Notes: a model not told the origin generated them from the sequence alone. DNA of 64,000 nucleotides from Bacillus sp. ISL-41 (GCF_018613235.1 NZ_JAGGQP010000017.1:1-64000), one strand, 5' to 3'; positions 52,615 through 61,405 are shown, numbered from the stretch's first letter. Translations and numbers: made by a program.

Positions 52615-52750
52615 AACGGTTAGACAGAGTAATTTAACGGTCATCGCAGTTTTTTTAACGGTTAGAGAGAATTTATTAACGGTTGTGGCAATTTTATCAA
52701 CGGTTAGAGAGAATTTATCGATGGTCGAAATAATTTTATCAACGGTTGAC
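52615..52750 (+). repeat. 21-bp tandem repeat array, six copies
   Basis: Units of 21 bp starting AACGGTTAGAGAGAATTTATT (variable after the first six bases) repeat six times without gaps, then a partial copy. Because the unit is a multiple of three, both strands show long spurious frames with heptad LTV patterns; no ribosome site supports them. The 52538-52827 gap otherwise holds nothing visible. Confidence 0.85.
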
Positions 52751-52827
52751 ATGTTGTATTTCAGTACCAATAAAAAGGTTGAAACTTTTGATGCTTAAAA
52801 AACGTATTTAAAACCGAGGTGATGGTC

Positions 52828-52992
52828 ATGTTCAAAATTAGTCCACAGTGCTCGGTATGCGAGAAGGAAATCCAGTCAAATGACGAGATTTACGTAAAAA
52901 TGAGGTACCCGGAAAAGAAGGGCATGACGGAGATCAAAGCCTTTATCCAGTATCAGGGTAAGATCATTTGCGAAGAGTGCAACAATAAATAG
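52828..52992 (+). CDS. Small zinc-ribbon protein
   Basis: 54 residues with two C-x-x-C knuckles (CSVC and CEEC) flanking a basic YVKMRYPEKKG stretch, so probably a structural zinc site. Ribosome site GAGGTGA is five bases from ATG 52828. Function unknown; similar short ORFs occur in Bacillaceae. Confidence 0.75.
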   Translation: MFKISPQCSVCEKEIQSNDEIYVKMRYPEKKGMTEIKAFIQYQGKIICEECNNK

Positions 52993-53004
52993 GAGGAACC
53001 TGAA

Positions 53005-53181
53005 ATGTTTGTAGAAAAACGGTCAGAAAAGAGAAGGAAGAAGAAGCAGGATGGCAGCTATAATTTTTGGGACTTTGTTTTTGATGTGCTGTTTTGGGTT
53101 CCGGAATTGATCCTTCTTCCGTTCCGGCTGGTTTTCTATCTGTTCAGGTTTCTTGCAAGGTCTATATTTGATGGCATATAA
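53005..53181 (+). CDS. Small conserved amphipathic protein
   Basis: 58 residues: a Lys/Arg-rich N-terminus and an aromatic, hydrophobic C-terminal half (FWDFVFDVLFWVPELILLPF). ATG 53005 follows AGGAGGAA. It shares a transcript with the zinc-ribbon gene 12 bp upstream. Possibly membrane-associated. Confidence 0.65.
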   Translation: MFVEKRSEKRRKKKQDGSYNFWDFVFDVLFWVPELILLPFRLVFYLFRFLARSIFDGI

Positions 53182-53214
53182 AAATCCTGCGATCCCGGAA
53201 TCGCAGGATTTTTC
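53180..53214 (+). terminator. Bidirectional intrinsic terminator
   Basis: AAAAATCCTGCGAT pairs with ATCGCAGGATTTTT across a short loop. It serves the small + strand operon and the opposing LysM/GH18 gene. Confidence 0.88.
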
Positions 53215-53218
53215 ATAT

Positions 53219-54631
53219 TTATAGTTTCCTCACCCGAAAGTTATTGTGCAGCACTGGCCAGTTTTGGGGAAATGCTGGCCCTAGGGTCCAGAAGCTGACA
53301 CCACGCAAACCATATTCTTTTACTGTATTATATTTCGCCTGAACACTTCTTGCGTCTTCGAACCAGACTTCGTGCTGTTGTCCGTCTGCATCGGTGTAGC
53401 GGAAAAATGGTGATTGATAGGTAGTATCGAATTGAATATTGACGCCCTGTTGTGCTGCTAGATCCACTGCTCCTTTTGGGCTGACTGTTCGAGCATAGGT
53501 TCCTTGCACCCACGGTATTCGCCAGTCCCTTCCGTAGAGAGGCACGCCCATCAGGATTTTATCACGAGGGATGGCTGTTACGGCATAGTCCAGAACTTTT
53601 CTTACTTCGCTGATCGGTGCGATAGCCCATGGCCTGCCGCCGGACCAGCCCCATTCATATGTCATAATCACGACAAAATCAACTATTTCTCCGTGCGCTT
53701 CGTAATCATGCGCTTCATACAGCAGACCTTGCTGACCTGCACTTTGCTTTGGAGCCAGTGCAGTTGAAACAGTATACCCTTCAGGATGCAAGCGCCCAAC
53801 GGCTTTTCGTAAAAAGTTGTTATAGTTTTCACGGTCTTCTGGATAGACATATTCAAAATCGATATTCAATCCGGTATAGCCTTTTTCCTTCATTTTAGCG
53901 AGGATATTGCTTAACAAAGTATCCTGGACATCTGGATTCCGCAGGATGGCAGCTGCCCGGTCCGAACTGAACGTACCTTCCGCTTCATTCGTAATCGTCA
54001 ACAATGGTGAGGTGTTGGTCATGTTTGCCGCTTGAAGAACATTTGTATCCTGCAGATTCAGGAGTGATCCATCTTCACCCATCTTATAGGAAAAAGGAGC
54101 AAGATAGGTGAATAGGTGTCCGCGTGACAAAACATTTCTTCTGCCTGTCTCATCCATTCTCGTTATATAGGAATTTACTTCAATTAATAGTTTTGGAGGC
54201 GCTGGTATTCTTAGTACACTACCCGGATAAATGAGTGAAGGATTCGATATACTGTTAGCTTCTGTGATTTGGTTAATACTTACACCGTATCGCTGGGCAA
54301 TTGCCCATAAGGTTTCGCCCGAACGAACAGTGTGACTCAAGAATGGCATCTGAAGCATCTGACCGACGAAAATCAGCGAAGGGTCCGCGATATTGTTATA
54401 GCCTGCCAGTTCCTGCACAGAGACTCCGTAGCGTGAGGCTATTCCCCACAAATTATCACCCTGCTGGACGATATACTCCCGGTTAGTTTCCGGGATCACA
54501 AGGGACTGTCCAACTACTAATACATTAGGATTATCCATCTCATTCGCTAAAATAATCTGGTTCATGGCAGTTTGGTAGCTTTGCGAAATAGCCCACAAAG
54601 TGTCACCCGGTCTTACTACATGTATTTTCAT
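53219..54631 (-). CDS. Spore peptidoglycan hydrolase, LysM x3 + GH18 (YaaH/SleL-like)
   Basis: A 470-residue protein with three N-terminal LysM modules (about 1-48, 51-95, 98-141), each with V-x-x-G-D/E-x-L-W, and a glycoside hydrolase 18 domain (about 150-470). GLNIDFEYV contains the catalytic Glu of the D-x-D/F-E motif. SleL/YaaH enzymes are N-acetylglucosaminidases that degrade muramic-lactam cortex during germination. The B. subtilis protein has two LysM modules; this one has three. No signal peptide, as usual for forespore/spore-coat loaded enzymes. Confidence 0.9.
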   Translation of the reverse strand: MKIHVVRPGDTLWAISQSYQTAMNQIILANEMDNPNVLVVGQSLVIPETNREYIVQQGDNLWGIASRYGVSVQELAGYNNIADPSLIFVGQMLQMPFLSHTVRSGETLWAIAQRYGVSINQITEANSISNPSLIYPGSVLRIPAPPKLLIEVNSYITRMDETGRRNVLSRGHLFTYLAPFSYKMGEDGSLLNLQDTNVLQAANMTNTSPLLTITNEAEGTFSSDRAAAILRNPDVQDTLLSNILAKMKEKGYTGLNIDFEYVYPEDRENYNNFLRKAVGRLHPEGYTVSTALAPKQSAGQQGLLYEAHDYEAHGEIVDFVVIMTYEWGWSGGRPWAIAPISEVRKVLDYAVTAIPRDKILMGVPLYGRDWRIPWVQGTYARTVSPKGAVDLAAQQGVNIQFDTTYQSPFFRYTDADGQQHEVWFEDARSVQAKYNTVKEYGLRGVSFWTLGPAFPQNWPVLHNNFRVRKL

Positions 54632-54797
54632 TTATAATCATCCTCCAAGTATGGTACCTTTTATGATGATATGCGGGCAAAAGATGTCCTATCTGTAAAA
54701 CACTTTATTTCAGAATATTTAGAAAAACTGTATAATTATTTAAAAATACCGATATAATAGATAGAAAAAAACTATAAAGATAAAAGGGGAAAATGGT

Positions 54798-55166
54798 ATG
54801 GTTACGTACGGCACTTTTTTACTTTTAGTAGAAGAGGCGGAGAAGTTGAACTGCAAGGTGATTTATGACTCTAAGAAAAAAATCAATTTTAATCCAAACA
54901 TGTCCATAACGATTCCATTATCGACCACGATGGAAAATGTATATGCCTTTGCCCACGAGATTGGCCATTGTATTGATTTTATCAATGACGATCTTGACTA
55001 TGAAAAATGGCTGAATGACTGGTCTTATCGGATTACGGCTGAAATGAGCGCATGGGTACACGCCTATAAAATACTGAAGAAGCTGAATGTTCCTTTAGAC
55101 GGATGGAAGGACCACGTAGATTCCAAGCTCTCGACCTATTTTAAATATCATGAAGTGATTGCATAG
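54798..55166 (+). CDS. ImmA/IrrE-like HExxH metallopeptidase
   Basis: A 122-residue protein with HEIGH (zinc ligands and catalytic Glu) at about residues 54-58, followed by an E-x-x-A-W helix that may supply the third ligand. The family includes ImmA, which cleaves phage repressors, and small toxin-like peptidases. No repressor gene stands beside it. A perfect-palindrome terminator follows. Confidence 0.75.
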   Translation: MVTYGTFLLLVEEAEKLNCKVIYDSKKKINFNPNMSITIPLSTTMENVYAFAHEIGHCIDFINDDLDYEKWLNDWSYRITAEMSAWVHAYKILKKLNVPLDGWKDHVDSKLSTYFKYHEVIA

Positions 55167-55190
55167 ACTGGCCTAGGCCAGTTTTTTTTA
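55167..55190 (+). terminator. Intrinsic terminator
   Basis: ACTGGCC TA GGCCAGT is a perfect palindrome followed by seven or more T. Confidence 0.88.
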
Positions 55191-55210
55191 TTTAAAATTA
55201 AATTTTATAT

Positions 55211-55239
55211 GGTTTACGAACATTTGTTCGGGATATAAT
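55211..55239 (+). promoter_or_regulatory. LexA (DinR) box in the yolD-like promoter
   Basis: CGAACATTTGTTCG at 55217-55230 matches the Bacillus SOS consensus CGAACnnnnGTTCG perfectly. It lies directly upstream of TATAAT (55234-55239), inside the promoter spacer, so the gene should be induced by DNA damage. Confidence 0.88.
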
Positions 55240-55270
55240 AGCTTTAAGTACTCCCGAAAGGATGGTCAGC

Positions 55271-55609
55271 ATGAGAATACGAGACAGAGGAAAAATTAAA
55301 TTCATGCCTGCACACTTTATGCCTGAGCATCGTGCATTATTGCGCGAACTGGCACGTGACGAACTGCGGCAAGCCAGGCCGCTGCTGGACGAATACGAAA
55401 TTCAGGAGTTTGAAAATCGGATTTGTTACGCCATGGAATATACATATCCGGTTAAAATTACGAAGTGGGATGATGGATTTACATATGAAGAAAAAGGCCA
55501 TGTCCATTTTCTTGATCCGATAAGGAAGGAGATCCGGATGGTAATTGAGGATGAAAGTGCAGTAACAATAAAATTTGATGATATTGTCGCTGTGGAGGTA
55601 ACCAAATAG
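55271..55609 (+). CDS. YolD-like family protein
   Basis: A 112-residue YolD-like protein: IRDRGKIKFMPAHFMPEHRALLRE at the N-terminus and FDDIVAVE at the end. YolD proteins accompany SOS-induced Y-family polymerases of the UvrX/YqjW type and are thought to play an ImuA/UmuD-like role. Here no polymerase gene is adjacent. ATG 55271 is eight bases from AAAGGA; ATG 55262 overlaps the ribosome site. Confidence 0.87.
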   Translation: MRIRDRGKIKFMPAHFMPEHRALLRELARDELRQARPLLDEYEIQEFENRICYAMEYTYPVKITKWDDGFTYEEKGHVHFLDPIRKEIRMVIEDESAVTIKFDDIVAVEVTK

Positions 55610-55620
55610 ACTGGAAGAAA

Positions 55621-55636
55621 ATTCTTTTAAAAGAAC
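55621..55636 (+). promoter_or_regulatory. Candidate SinR-type palindrome outside the clusters
   Basis: ATTCTTTTAAAAGAAC resembles the regulon box with one outer mismatch and lies 64 bp before the membrane-protein gene. AT-rich palindromes arise easily, so support is weak. Confidence 0.3.
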
Positions 55637-55700
55637 ATTTTGTAATTTATATTTAGGATAGGAGAAGATTACATACTCCTATGAAGGGAGCTATTCGGGT

Positions 55701-56300
55701 ATGAAACAGAATGTTTCTCATTTGAATTTTGAAGAACTTAGGATGGAAATATCAGCAGAGGCTGGCAAAGGGTACCCCATGTTTATCGCAGGAATCATTT
55801 TCTGGCTGATGATGGGAGTTGGAGGACTTTTTGTGCCACAACAAATTATGGTTTGGTTTTATCTTTTCGGGATAGGTCTGGTTTTGCCTCTTGGAATCTT
55901 GGTTTCAAAAGTCGTACATGTCAATTTTCTGGCAACACATAATCCGCTTTCAACTATTGGCGGGTTAGTGGGTGGAATCCAAATCTTCTTCGCGCCAATC
56001 ATCATTCTTATAGCATATCAGCAGCCAAATTGGATTCCGTTCGTCGTCGGTGTTTTAACGGGTGCTCATTTCCTGCCCTATGCAGCCATTTACCAAAGCA
56101 AGGGTTATATATTCCAAACAGTCGCCACTGTTCTGGCTGCCTCTGTGATCTGTTTCGGCTGGATGGATCAAGCTTATTTACTCATTCCTTTTTCACTCAT
56201 CATTGTATATTCTATTACGTTATTCTGGTTGATAAAGGAAGCAAAAGTGGTAAAAGAAAAATGGACTGCTGCAGAAAAAGAGAACTCTATCAGTATGTAA
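55701..56300 (+). CDS. Polytopic membrane protein, function unknown (DUF7010-like)
   Basis: A 199-residue protein with about six membrane helices and an N-terminal cytosolic FEELRMEISAEAGKGYP segment that I associate, tentatively, with DUF7010. The ribosome site is GAAGGGAG. Monocistronic; no neighbours hint at a role. Confidence 0.6.
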   Translation: MKQNVSHLNFEELRMEISAEAGKGYPMFIAGIIFWLMMGVGGLFVPQQIMVWFYLFGIGLVLPLGILVSKVVHVNFLATHNPLSTIGGLVGGIQIFFAPIIILIAYQQPNWIPFVVGVLTGAHFLPYAAIYQSKGYIFQTVATVLAASVICFGWMDQAYLLIPFSLIIVYSITLFWLIKEAKVVKEKWTAAEKENSISM

Positions 56301-56435
56301 GCTTATAAAATGGGAAACCTTAAACGACCAATACCCCTGCATAAGGGTAAGATACCATCCTAATTGTACCCAAAATCAGTACATAACTTTTAATTGTGTA
56401 AGCTATTCTATGTTCGAAGGAATGGAGGTGCTAGG

Positions 56436-57101
56436 ATGAATGAGAAAGAACTAGTCGGCTTCAGGGCTGCTGAATACATAAAAGATGGAATGGTCGTTGG
56501 ACTGGGAACAGGATCAACCGCTTATTATACAATCAAAAAATTGGGAGAGTTAGTGAGAAACGGTCTAAATATTAAAGGGATTCCAACATCTGAACAAACC
56601 GCCGCTCTAGCTATGGAGAATGGTATCACGCTTGTGGATTTTAAGGATGTGGAACGGATCGATGTAGCGATTGATGGAGCGGATGAGTTCGACGCTGAGT
56701 TGAACTTGATTAAAGGCGGCGGAGGGGCACTGCTAAGGGAGAAAATCATCGCTAATGCTGCTTCTGCCTTTATTGTCATAGCAGATTCATCCAAAGGAGC
56801 TAAAAAATTGGGAGACTTTCCGCTGCCGGTTGAGATTGTAACGTTTGGGGCAGAAATGATCTCAAGGAAGATTGCCGAGCTAGGCTGTGAACCGAAATTA
56901 AGACTAAGTGGTACCCAGCCATTCATCACTGACAATGGGAATTATATTCTTGACTGCGATTTTAAACAGATTGAATCACCTGAGGAGCTGGAAAAGCAAT
57001 TGAATATGATTCCGGGCGTGGTTGAGAACGGTTTGTTTGTGAATATGGCAAAAAGGCTGATTACGATCGAAAATGGTGAACTGGTTGAAAAAACAAGGTG
57101 A
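56436..57101 (+). CDS. rpiA: Ribose-5-phosphate isomerase A
   Basis: A 221-residue RpiA: GLGTGSTAYYTI, the GIPTSEQTA loop, DVAIDGADEFD with catalytic Asp residues, and KGGGGALLREK. It interconverts ribose-5-phosphate and ribulose-5-phosphate. Many Bacillaceae rely on RpiB, so the RpiA type is noteworthy. Ribulose-5-phosphate is also the KdsD substrate, but the gene is 28 kb from kdsD. ATG 56436 follows GGAGGTG. Confidence 0.93.
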   Translation: MNEKELVGFRAAEYIKDGMVVGLGTGSTAYYTIKKLGELVRNGLNIKGIPTSEQTAALAMENGITLVDFKDVERIDVAIDGADEFDAELNLIKGGGGALLREKIIANAASAFIVIADSSKGAKKLGDFPLPVEIVTFGAEMISRKIAELGCEPKLRLSGTQPFITDNGNYILDCDFKQIESPEELEKQLNMIPGVVENGLFVNMAKRLITIENGELVEKTR

Positions 57102-57107
57102 ATTTTG

Positions 57108-57142
57108 AACGGTGCTTCTAAGTTGAAGTACCGTTTTCTCTT
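57108..57142 (+). terminator. Intrinsic terminator
   Basis: AACGGTGCTTC (57108-57118) pairs with GAAGTACCGTT (57125-57135), one G-U pair, followed by a T-rich tail. Confidence 0.75.
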
Positions 57143-57264
57143 TTGGGGAAAGGGGAATTGTATCAGGTTATAGAAATACAATATAGACGATTAATTTTGA
57201 ATCATTAAGCTTTTGCAAGTGAAAAAGCCGTAAAGAAGCTGAAGAAGATACTGGGGGAATGAGA

Positions 57265-57798
57265 ATGGAAAACAAAGCTTTAGCCATCATTGATGTTCAA
57301 AACGCGATGTTCTTGGAAGGAGAAGAAGTTTTCAATGGAAATGAACTGCTGCAAGGTATCAGGGCGCTGATCAAACAGGCACGTTTGGCAAAAATAGCTG
57401 TCGTATATGTCCAACATAATGAAACAACCGGATACCCATTGGAAAACGGTACATATGGCTGGGAAATCCATTCTGAAATCAGCCCCCTAGAGGAAGATAT
57501 AATTATTCAAAAAACCACGCCGGACTCCTTTTTGAAAACATCTTTGGACCAGGAATTAAGAAAAAGGGAAATCGATCACCTCTATCTAGTCGGCATCCAA
57601 ACAGAGGTTTGTGTGGATACGACTTGCAGAAGTGCATTCAGCAAGGGATATAAAGTTACTTTAGTTTCCGATTTACATAGCACTTGGCCAAGCGCCGAAC
57701 TAACAGCACAGCAAATCATCAACCATCATAATAAAGCATTGCGCTGGTTTGCAGACGTGAAGTCTAGCGATGAAATTGAATTAAGCCCGAAAGCCTGA
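57265..57798 (+). CDS. Cysteine hydrolase, isochorismatase family
   Basis: A 177-residue isochorismatase-like amidase: AIIDVQNAMF gives the catalytic Asp, IIQKTTPDSF the Lys, and GIQTEVCVDTTCRSAF the nucleophile Cys with the cis-peptide loop. Members hydrolyse small amides such as nicotinamide or ureido compounds. ATG 57265 is six bases from GGGGGA. A CTTAGAGG/CCTCTAAG hairpin at 57836-57857 may end the transcript. Confidence 0.85.
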   Translation: MENKALAIIDVQNAMFLEGEEVFNGNELLQGIRALIKQARLAKIAVVYVQHNETTGYPLENGTYGWEIHSEISPLEEDIIIQKTTPDSFLKTSLDQELRKREIDHLYLVGIQTEVCVDTTCRSAFSKGYKVTLVSDLHSTWPSAELTAQQIINHHNKALRWFADVKSSDEIELSPKA

Positions 57799-57930
57799 GA
57801 ATGAACACTGAGACCTTCTGAACCTTAAACAGAAGCTTAGAGGGAAAATCCTCTAAGTGCTTTCGAGCTTATCTTAAAGGGAAATCACTTATTAAGCAGA
57901 ATATAATTTCTGTAAAAGGGAGGGGCCGTA

Positions 57931-58851
57931 TTGGAAAAATCAAAGATTCATCCATTCAAATTCATCGTGCTTGTCATTGTCACTACATTTCTGATGGGCT
58001 CTTCTTTTACCGTCGGAAAGATTGGTTTGAACTATGTCTCTCCATTGTTATTGGTTGGCTTAAGGTTCACGATTGCCGGTTTGATCATGGCGGTACTTGT
58101 AAGAAAAAGGATTAAGCCGGAAAAGCTCGCTGACTGGGGAAGGATCTTCACGATTGGTTTGATGCAGACGGCAGGGGTCATGGGTTGTATTTTCTTGAGT
58201 TTACGTACAATTACTGCGGGCGAGTCCTCGATTTTAACCTTTACCAATCCATTAATGGTAGTAATGATGGGGACAGTTTTTCTTGGGATTCGATACCGGC
58301 TCCTTCAATGGATAGGGGCGGTTGTAGGGTTTATTGGTGTATTCATCACATTAGGTTTCCATTTGCAGCTGACAGTTGGTACACTTTTCGGTCTCGGTGC
58401 TGCTGTGTTTTGGTCAACCGGGACTATCCTTATTAAACAATGGGGCAGCCGCTTCAATGTCTGGGTATTGACCGCATATCAAATGCTTTTTGGCGGGATT
58501 ATTTTGATATTGATGGGTGTTACGTTGGAAATTCCTCGTCTGACGTTTAACACGCTTTCAGTTTCGATAATATTATGGTTAGCAATCATGGCATCGATCG
58601 CTCAATTTGCTATCTGGTTTTACCTTTTAAATGAAGGTGACCCAGGGAAAACAAGTGCGTTCCTTTTCCTCGCGCCTTTTTTTGGCGTATTAACCGGCTG
58701 GGTTCTGCTCGATGAGGTCGTCGAGTGGTATGTGTATGCAGGTGGAGCACTGATTTTTCTTGGGATTTTTATGGTGAACTGGACGTTTAAAAAGGGGACG
58801 GCGAATCGTGAGGGTGATATTGACCAAATGGCAAAACCATTAAATGGCTAG
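57931..58851 (+). CDS. EamA/DMT-family transporter
   Basis: A 306-residue protein with ten membrane helices in two EamA repeats: TTFLMGSSFTVGKIG at the start, FLFLAPFFGVLTGWVLLDEV near the end. Drug/metabolite transporters export amino acids or metabolites. TTG 57931 follows GGGAGGGG. Substrate unknown. Confidence 0.87.
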   Translation: MEKSKIHPFKFIVLVIVTTFLMGSSFTVGKIGLNYVSPLLLVGLRFTIAGLIMAVLVRKRIKPEKLADWGRIFTIGLMQTAGVMGCIFLSLRTITAGESSILTFTNPLMVVMMGTVFLGIRYRLLQWIGAVVGFIGVFITLGFHLQLTVGTLFGLGAAVFWSTGTILIKQWGSRFNVWVLTAYQMLFGGIILILMGVTLEIPRLTFNTLSVSIILWLAIMASIAQFAIWFYLLNEGDPGKTSAFLFLAPFFGVLTGWVLLDEVVEWYVYAGGALIFLGIFMVNWTFKKGTANREGDIDQMAKPLNG

Positions 58852-58933
58852 GCTGATTACGTACCTTTAATAATAACAATATAAAAAGTAATTAATGCGT
58901 ATTTATTCTATAACCTCAGGAGAATTGATTATT

Positions 58934-59143
58934 ATGTATACACTTTTCGAAAAATTAAAAAGCTTATTCGGCGGGGTATTTTTCCTTTTTTCTTTTTTCA
59001 TATGTCTTGCTTCCTCTATATCGTTCTTTATGGAAGGTGACATTCTATATGGTTTAGCCCTCTCTGTGTTAACTCCGTTTTCACTGGGAGTAAGTGTGAT
59101 GTTTTTATCTGACCTCAGACGAAAAAAGGATGAATCCATTTAG
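58934..59143 (+). CDS. Small two-helix membrane protein
   Basis: About 69 residues with two membrane helices (about 8-30 and 38-60) and a charged RRKKDESI tail. An AGGAG lies 11 bases upstream of ATG 58934; TTG 58925 is too close. Function unknown. Confidence 0.55.
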   Translation: MYTLFEKLKSLFGGVFFLFSFFICLASSISFFMEGDILYGLALSVLTPFSLGVSVMFLSDLRRKKDESI

Positions 59144-59217
59144 AGTTGCGGTGAGCTGGTCGTGTATATGTTGGCAGTATTTTTTTGAAGATGGCAATTA
59201 AAGGGGCATTGATCAGG

Positions 59218-59889
59218 ATGAGAAGAGGCTTCTTATTAATACTGACTATGGTGTTATTGGGTTTTAGCACGATTGAAGTGAAACGTCATGTCCCGCCCGA
59301 AGTTATTGAGACCGCAAACGAAAATTATAGGGATTTTCTTTCATTTGCTATAAGCAATGGGAATCCAGAAGACTGGACGATCGGACAGTTTGTTGCCGTA
59401 AACCAACTGGTGATTGATAACAAGTTGAATCTCACGATAGAACCTCTCGATGAGTGGGTTGCACCTGTGCTATACAATGGAGTAATCATCAATGCAATGA
59501 GTGTGTATAAACCTATAGAGGGAAGATATGTTATTAATGAATATGGCTTTTCAAGATCCTTTTCAGTATCTCTTGAACAGTTAAGAGCGGATGAATACTT
59601 TCTAACCAATAGGCAGTTTGATCTTGCGTTAGGATATACTCCATCGAGGGATAGCATCCGTCCATTTGGAGAATACACAGTCAGACTCTTCCAAAAATGG
59701 GGAGTCGATGCAGCAGGAATCTCGAAAGATGAGTTTGAAAGATTGATCAAACAGCATTTAAAAGAAAAATATCCTGACCTTTTTCTCGAAAAAGCGTCAG
59801 TGTCTAGGTTATATTTGCTGGCTTTAATACCAATAGCTTTAATAATGTTGCTGTTAAGAAAAAAGAAGCAGACTGTAAAAGCTGAATAA
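59218..59889 (+). CDS. Membrane-anchored protein, function unknown
   Basis: About 223 residues with a signal-anchor at the N-terminus and a second membrane helix near the C-terminus (LYLLALIPIALIMLLL) before a basic tail. The central part should be outside the cell. I do not recognise it. Several in-frame starts (59185 TTG, 59191 ATG, 59218 ATG) exist; 59218 is preferred because it begins a compact signal sequence. Confidence 0.6.
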   Translation: MRRGFLLILTMVLLGFSTIEVKRHVPPEVIETANENYRDFLSFAISNGNPEDWTIGQFVAVNQLVIDNKLNLTIEPLDEWVAPVLYNGVIINAMSVYKPIEGRYVINEYGFSRSFSVSLEQLRADEYFLTNRQFDLALGYTPSRDSIRPFGEYTVRLFQKWGVDAAGISKDEFERLIKQHLKEKYPDLFLEKASVSRLYLLALIPIALIMLLLRKKKQTVKAE

Positions 59890-59997
59890 TTCCTTTCCCA
59901 GCATATACTGCAGAAAGAATAAAATAATTTTGAAGGCCGTATCTTTTCTTTCCCTAAATCCGTTTAAGGGGCAGAGAGGTTCAAAGGAGTGAACAGG

Positions 59998-60660
59998 ATG
60001 TCGATCGACAAGCTCAGGAGATTGAATACAGCGGAGGATACCGGGGTAATGGACCATTATCATAGTCTAAAGAGATATTGCAGGTTTCTAACGCAGAACA
60101 GCTGGGATGGAGATGACCTTGTGCAGGAAGTGTCGCTTAAGGCGATTCGCCAATATGATGCATCCCAGATCAGCTCTGCATTGTTGAAAAGAATTGCTTA
60201 TAACCATTGGGTTGATACTGTCAGGAAGCACAGCCGCGAGATAACGGGTATCCCGGAAGAACTCGAATCTTTCACTCAAGGCAATGTAATGGATACAGTC
60301 GAGTTGGTCATGTCCAAATTGACGCCGAAGCAGGCAGTGATTTTTATCCTGAAGGAAGCATTTCGTTTTCAATCACGGGAAATTGCTGAACTGATGGGGA
60401 CAACAGAAATGGCTGTAAAAGCAGCACTCCACCGGGCAAGGAAGCGGATCGAACTTGATAAAGGCCTGCGTGAAGTGGCTCAGGAACTGAACGATGAGGA
60501 AGAAAAGCTGCTGTCAGACCTGCTTTGCGAATCTCTTCAGTCCGAGGATCCGACTGTGTTGCTTGAAAATATCCAGCAAATCCCGGCACTTGCTCCGTGT
60601 TCACCGGAGATGACTTTGCACTCCCGTTCAACTCTCTCTACTTTCAAAATGGCTGCTTAA
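59998..60660 (+). CDS. ECF-like RNA polymerase sigma factor with C-terminal extension
   Basis: A 220-residue sigma-70 family protein: region 2 (about 20-85) with [17 protein letters not shown], and region 4 (about 100-160) with [46 protein letters not shown]. About 60 residues follow region 4, more than a minimal ECF factor. No anti-sigma gene is adjacent; a clpP paralogue starts 20 bp later. ATG 59998 fits AAAGGAGTGA better than GTG 59989. Confidence 0.85.
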   Translation: MSIDKLRRLNTAEDTGVMDHYHSLKRYCRFLTQNSWDGDDLVQEVSLKAIRQYDASQISSALLKRIAYNHWVDTVRKHSREITGIPEELESFTQGNVMDTVELVMSKLTPKQAVIFILKEAFRFQSREIAELMGTTEMAVKAALHRARKRIELDKGLREVAQELNDEEEKLLSDLLCESLQSEDPTVLLENIQQIPALAPCSPEMTLHSRSTLSTFKMAA

Positions 60661-60680
60661 GCAGGAAAGGGAGGACCAAA

Positions 60681-61262
60681 GTGAGTACAATTCCTTATGT
60701 CATCGAACAATCCAACCGTGGGGAGCGTTCATACGATATATATTCCCGGCTGTTAAAAGACAGGATCATCATGCTTGGAGATGAAATCAATGACCAGGTG
60801 GCAAACAGTGTTATTGCTCAGCTTTTATTTCTTGAAGCTGATAATCCTGAAAAGGATATCTCCATCTATATTAATAGTCCTGGAGGTTCAACCACAGCAG
60901 GCTTCGCAATTTTTGATACGATGGAATACATCAAACCCGATATCAGCACAATCTGTATTGGAATGGCCGCATCGTTTGGAGCCATGCTGCTGCTTGCTGG
61001 AACAAAAGGAAAACGATTTGCCTTGCCTAACAGTGAAATCATGATTCATCAGCCGCTGGGCGGTGCAAGGGGCCAGGCAACGGAGATCGAAATTTCAGCC
61101 AAAAGAATTTTGAAGCTGCGAGATCATGTAAATCAGATTATATCCGAGAGAACTGGCCAGCCAGTGGAAAAAATCGAAAAGGATACAGACCGGGATTATT
61201 TCATGAGTGCCCAGGAAGCACTTGAATATGGGATCATCGATAAAATCATCACACGAACATAG
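60681..61262 (+). CDS. clpP: ATP-dependent Clp protease proteolytic subunit (paralogue)
   Basis: A 193-residue ClpP: YIEQ-like N-terminus, [18 protein letters not shown], catalytic Ser in [11 protein letters not shown], His in IHQPLGG, and Asp in TDRDYFM. It forms the tetradecameric chamber fed by ClpX/ClpC-type ATPases. Its place behind a sigma factor suggests it is an additional copy and not the housekeeping gene. The start is GTG 60681 after GGGAGGA. Confidence 0.9.
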   Translation: MSTIPYVIEQSNRGERSYDIYSRLLKDRIIMLGDEINDQVANSVIAQLLFLEADNPEKDISIYINSPGGSTTAGFAIFDTMEYIKPDISTICIGMAASFGAMLLLAGTKGKRFALPNSEIMIHQPLGGARGQATEIEISAKRILKLRDHVNQIISERTGQPVEKIEKDTDRDYFMSAQEALEYGIIDKIITRT

Positions 61263-61264
61263 TG

Positions 61265-61292
61265 AAGAGCTGCCCAGGGGCAGCTCTTTTTG
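61265..61292 (+). terminator. Intrinsic terminator
   Basis: AGAGCTGCC pairs with GGCAGCTCT, followed by TTTTTG. It ends the sigma-clpP transcript. Confidence 0.87.
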
Positions 61293-61347
61293 TTTGATTG
61301 TTATAACATGGTTTTTACGGTCTCACATATCGGGTTAACCAAGAATC

Positions 61348-61405
61348 CCAACTGGTATTAAAAATGACCAAACTGCTATTAACTCCTCGCCAACTGGTAT
61401 TATCC
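61348..61405 (+). repeat. Three-copy 20-22-bp repeat in the clpP-aminotransferase gap
   Basis: CCAACTGGTATTA recurs at 61348, with a variant CCAAACTGCTATTA at 61368, and again at 61390; a further ACTGCTATAAT lies at 61479. The period is close to that of the array at 52615. The remaining part of the 61293-61573 gap shows no gene. Confidence 0.55.

Noticed and set aside
52615..52750. Possible CRISPR array
   Set aside because: Units are contiguous without unique spacers and only 21 bp long, with no cas genes nearby.
52534..52798. Two overlapping ORFs (one per strand) with LTV/STV heptad repeats
   Set aside because: Both arise from the 21-bp tandem repeat, lack ribosome sites, and neither has a conserved start; treated as non-coding repeat.
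55621..55636. Sixth SinR-regulated operon at the DUF7010-like gene
   Set aside because: Single AT-rich palindrome with no partner copy and no surface-related gene; listed only as a weak candidate site.
56436..57101. rpiA as part of the Kdo pathway
   Set aside because: It could supply ribulose-5-phosphate, but it is far from the kds genes, has its own promoter region and terminator, and has no SinR-type box; ordinary pentose-phosphate role is enough.
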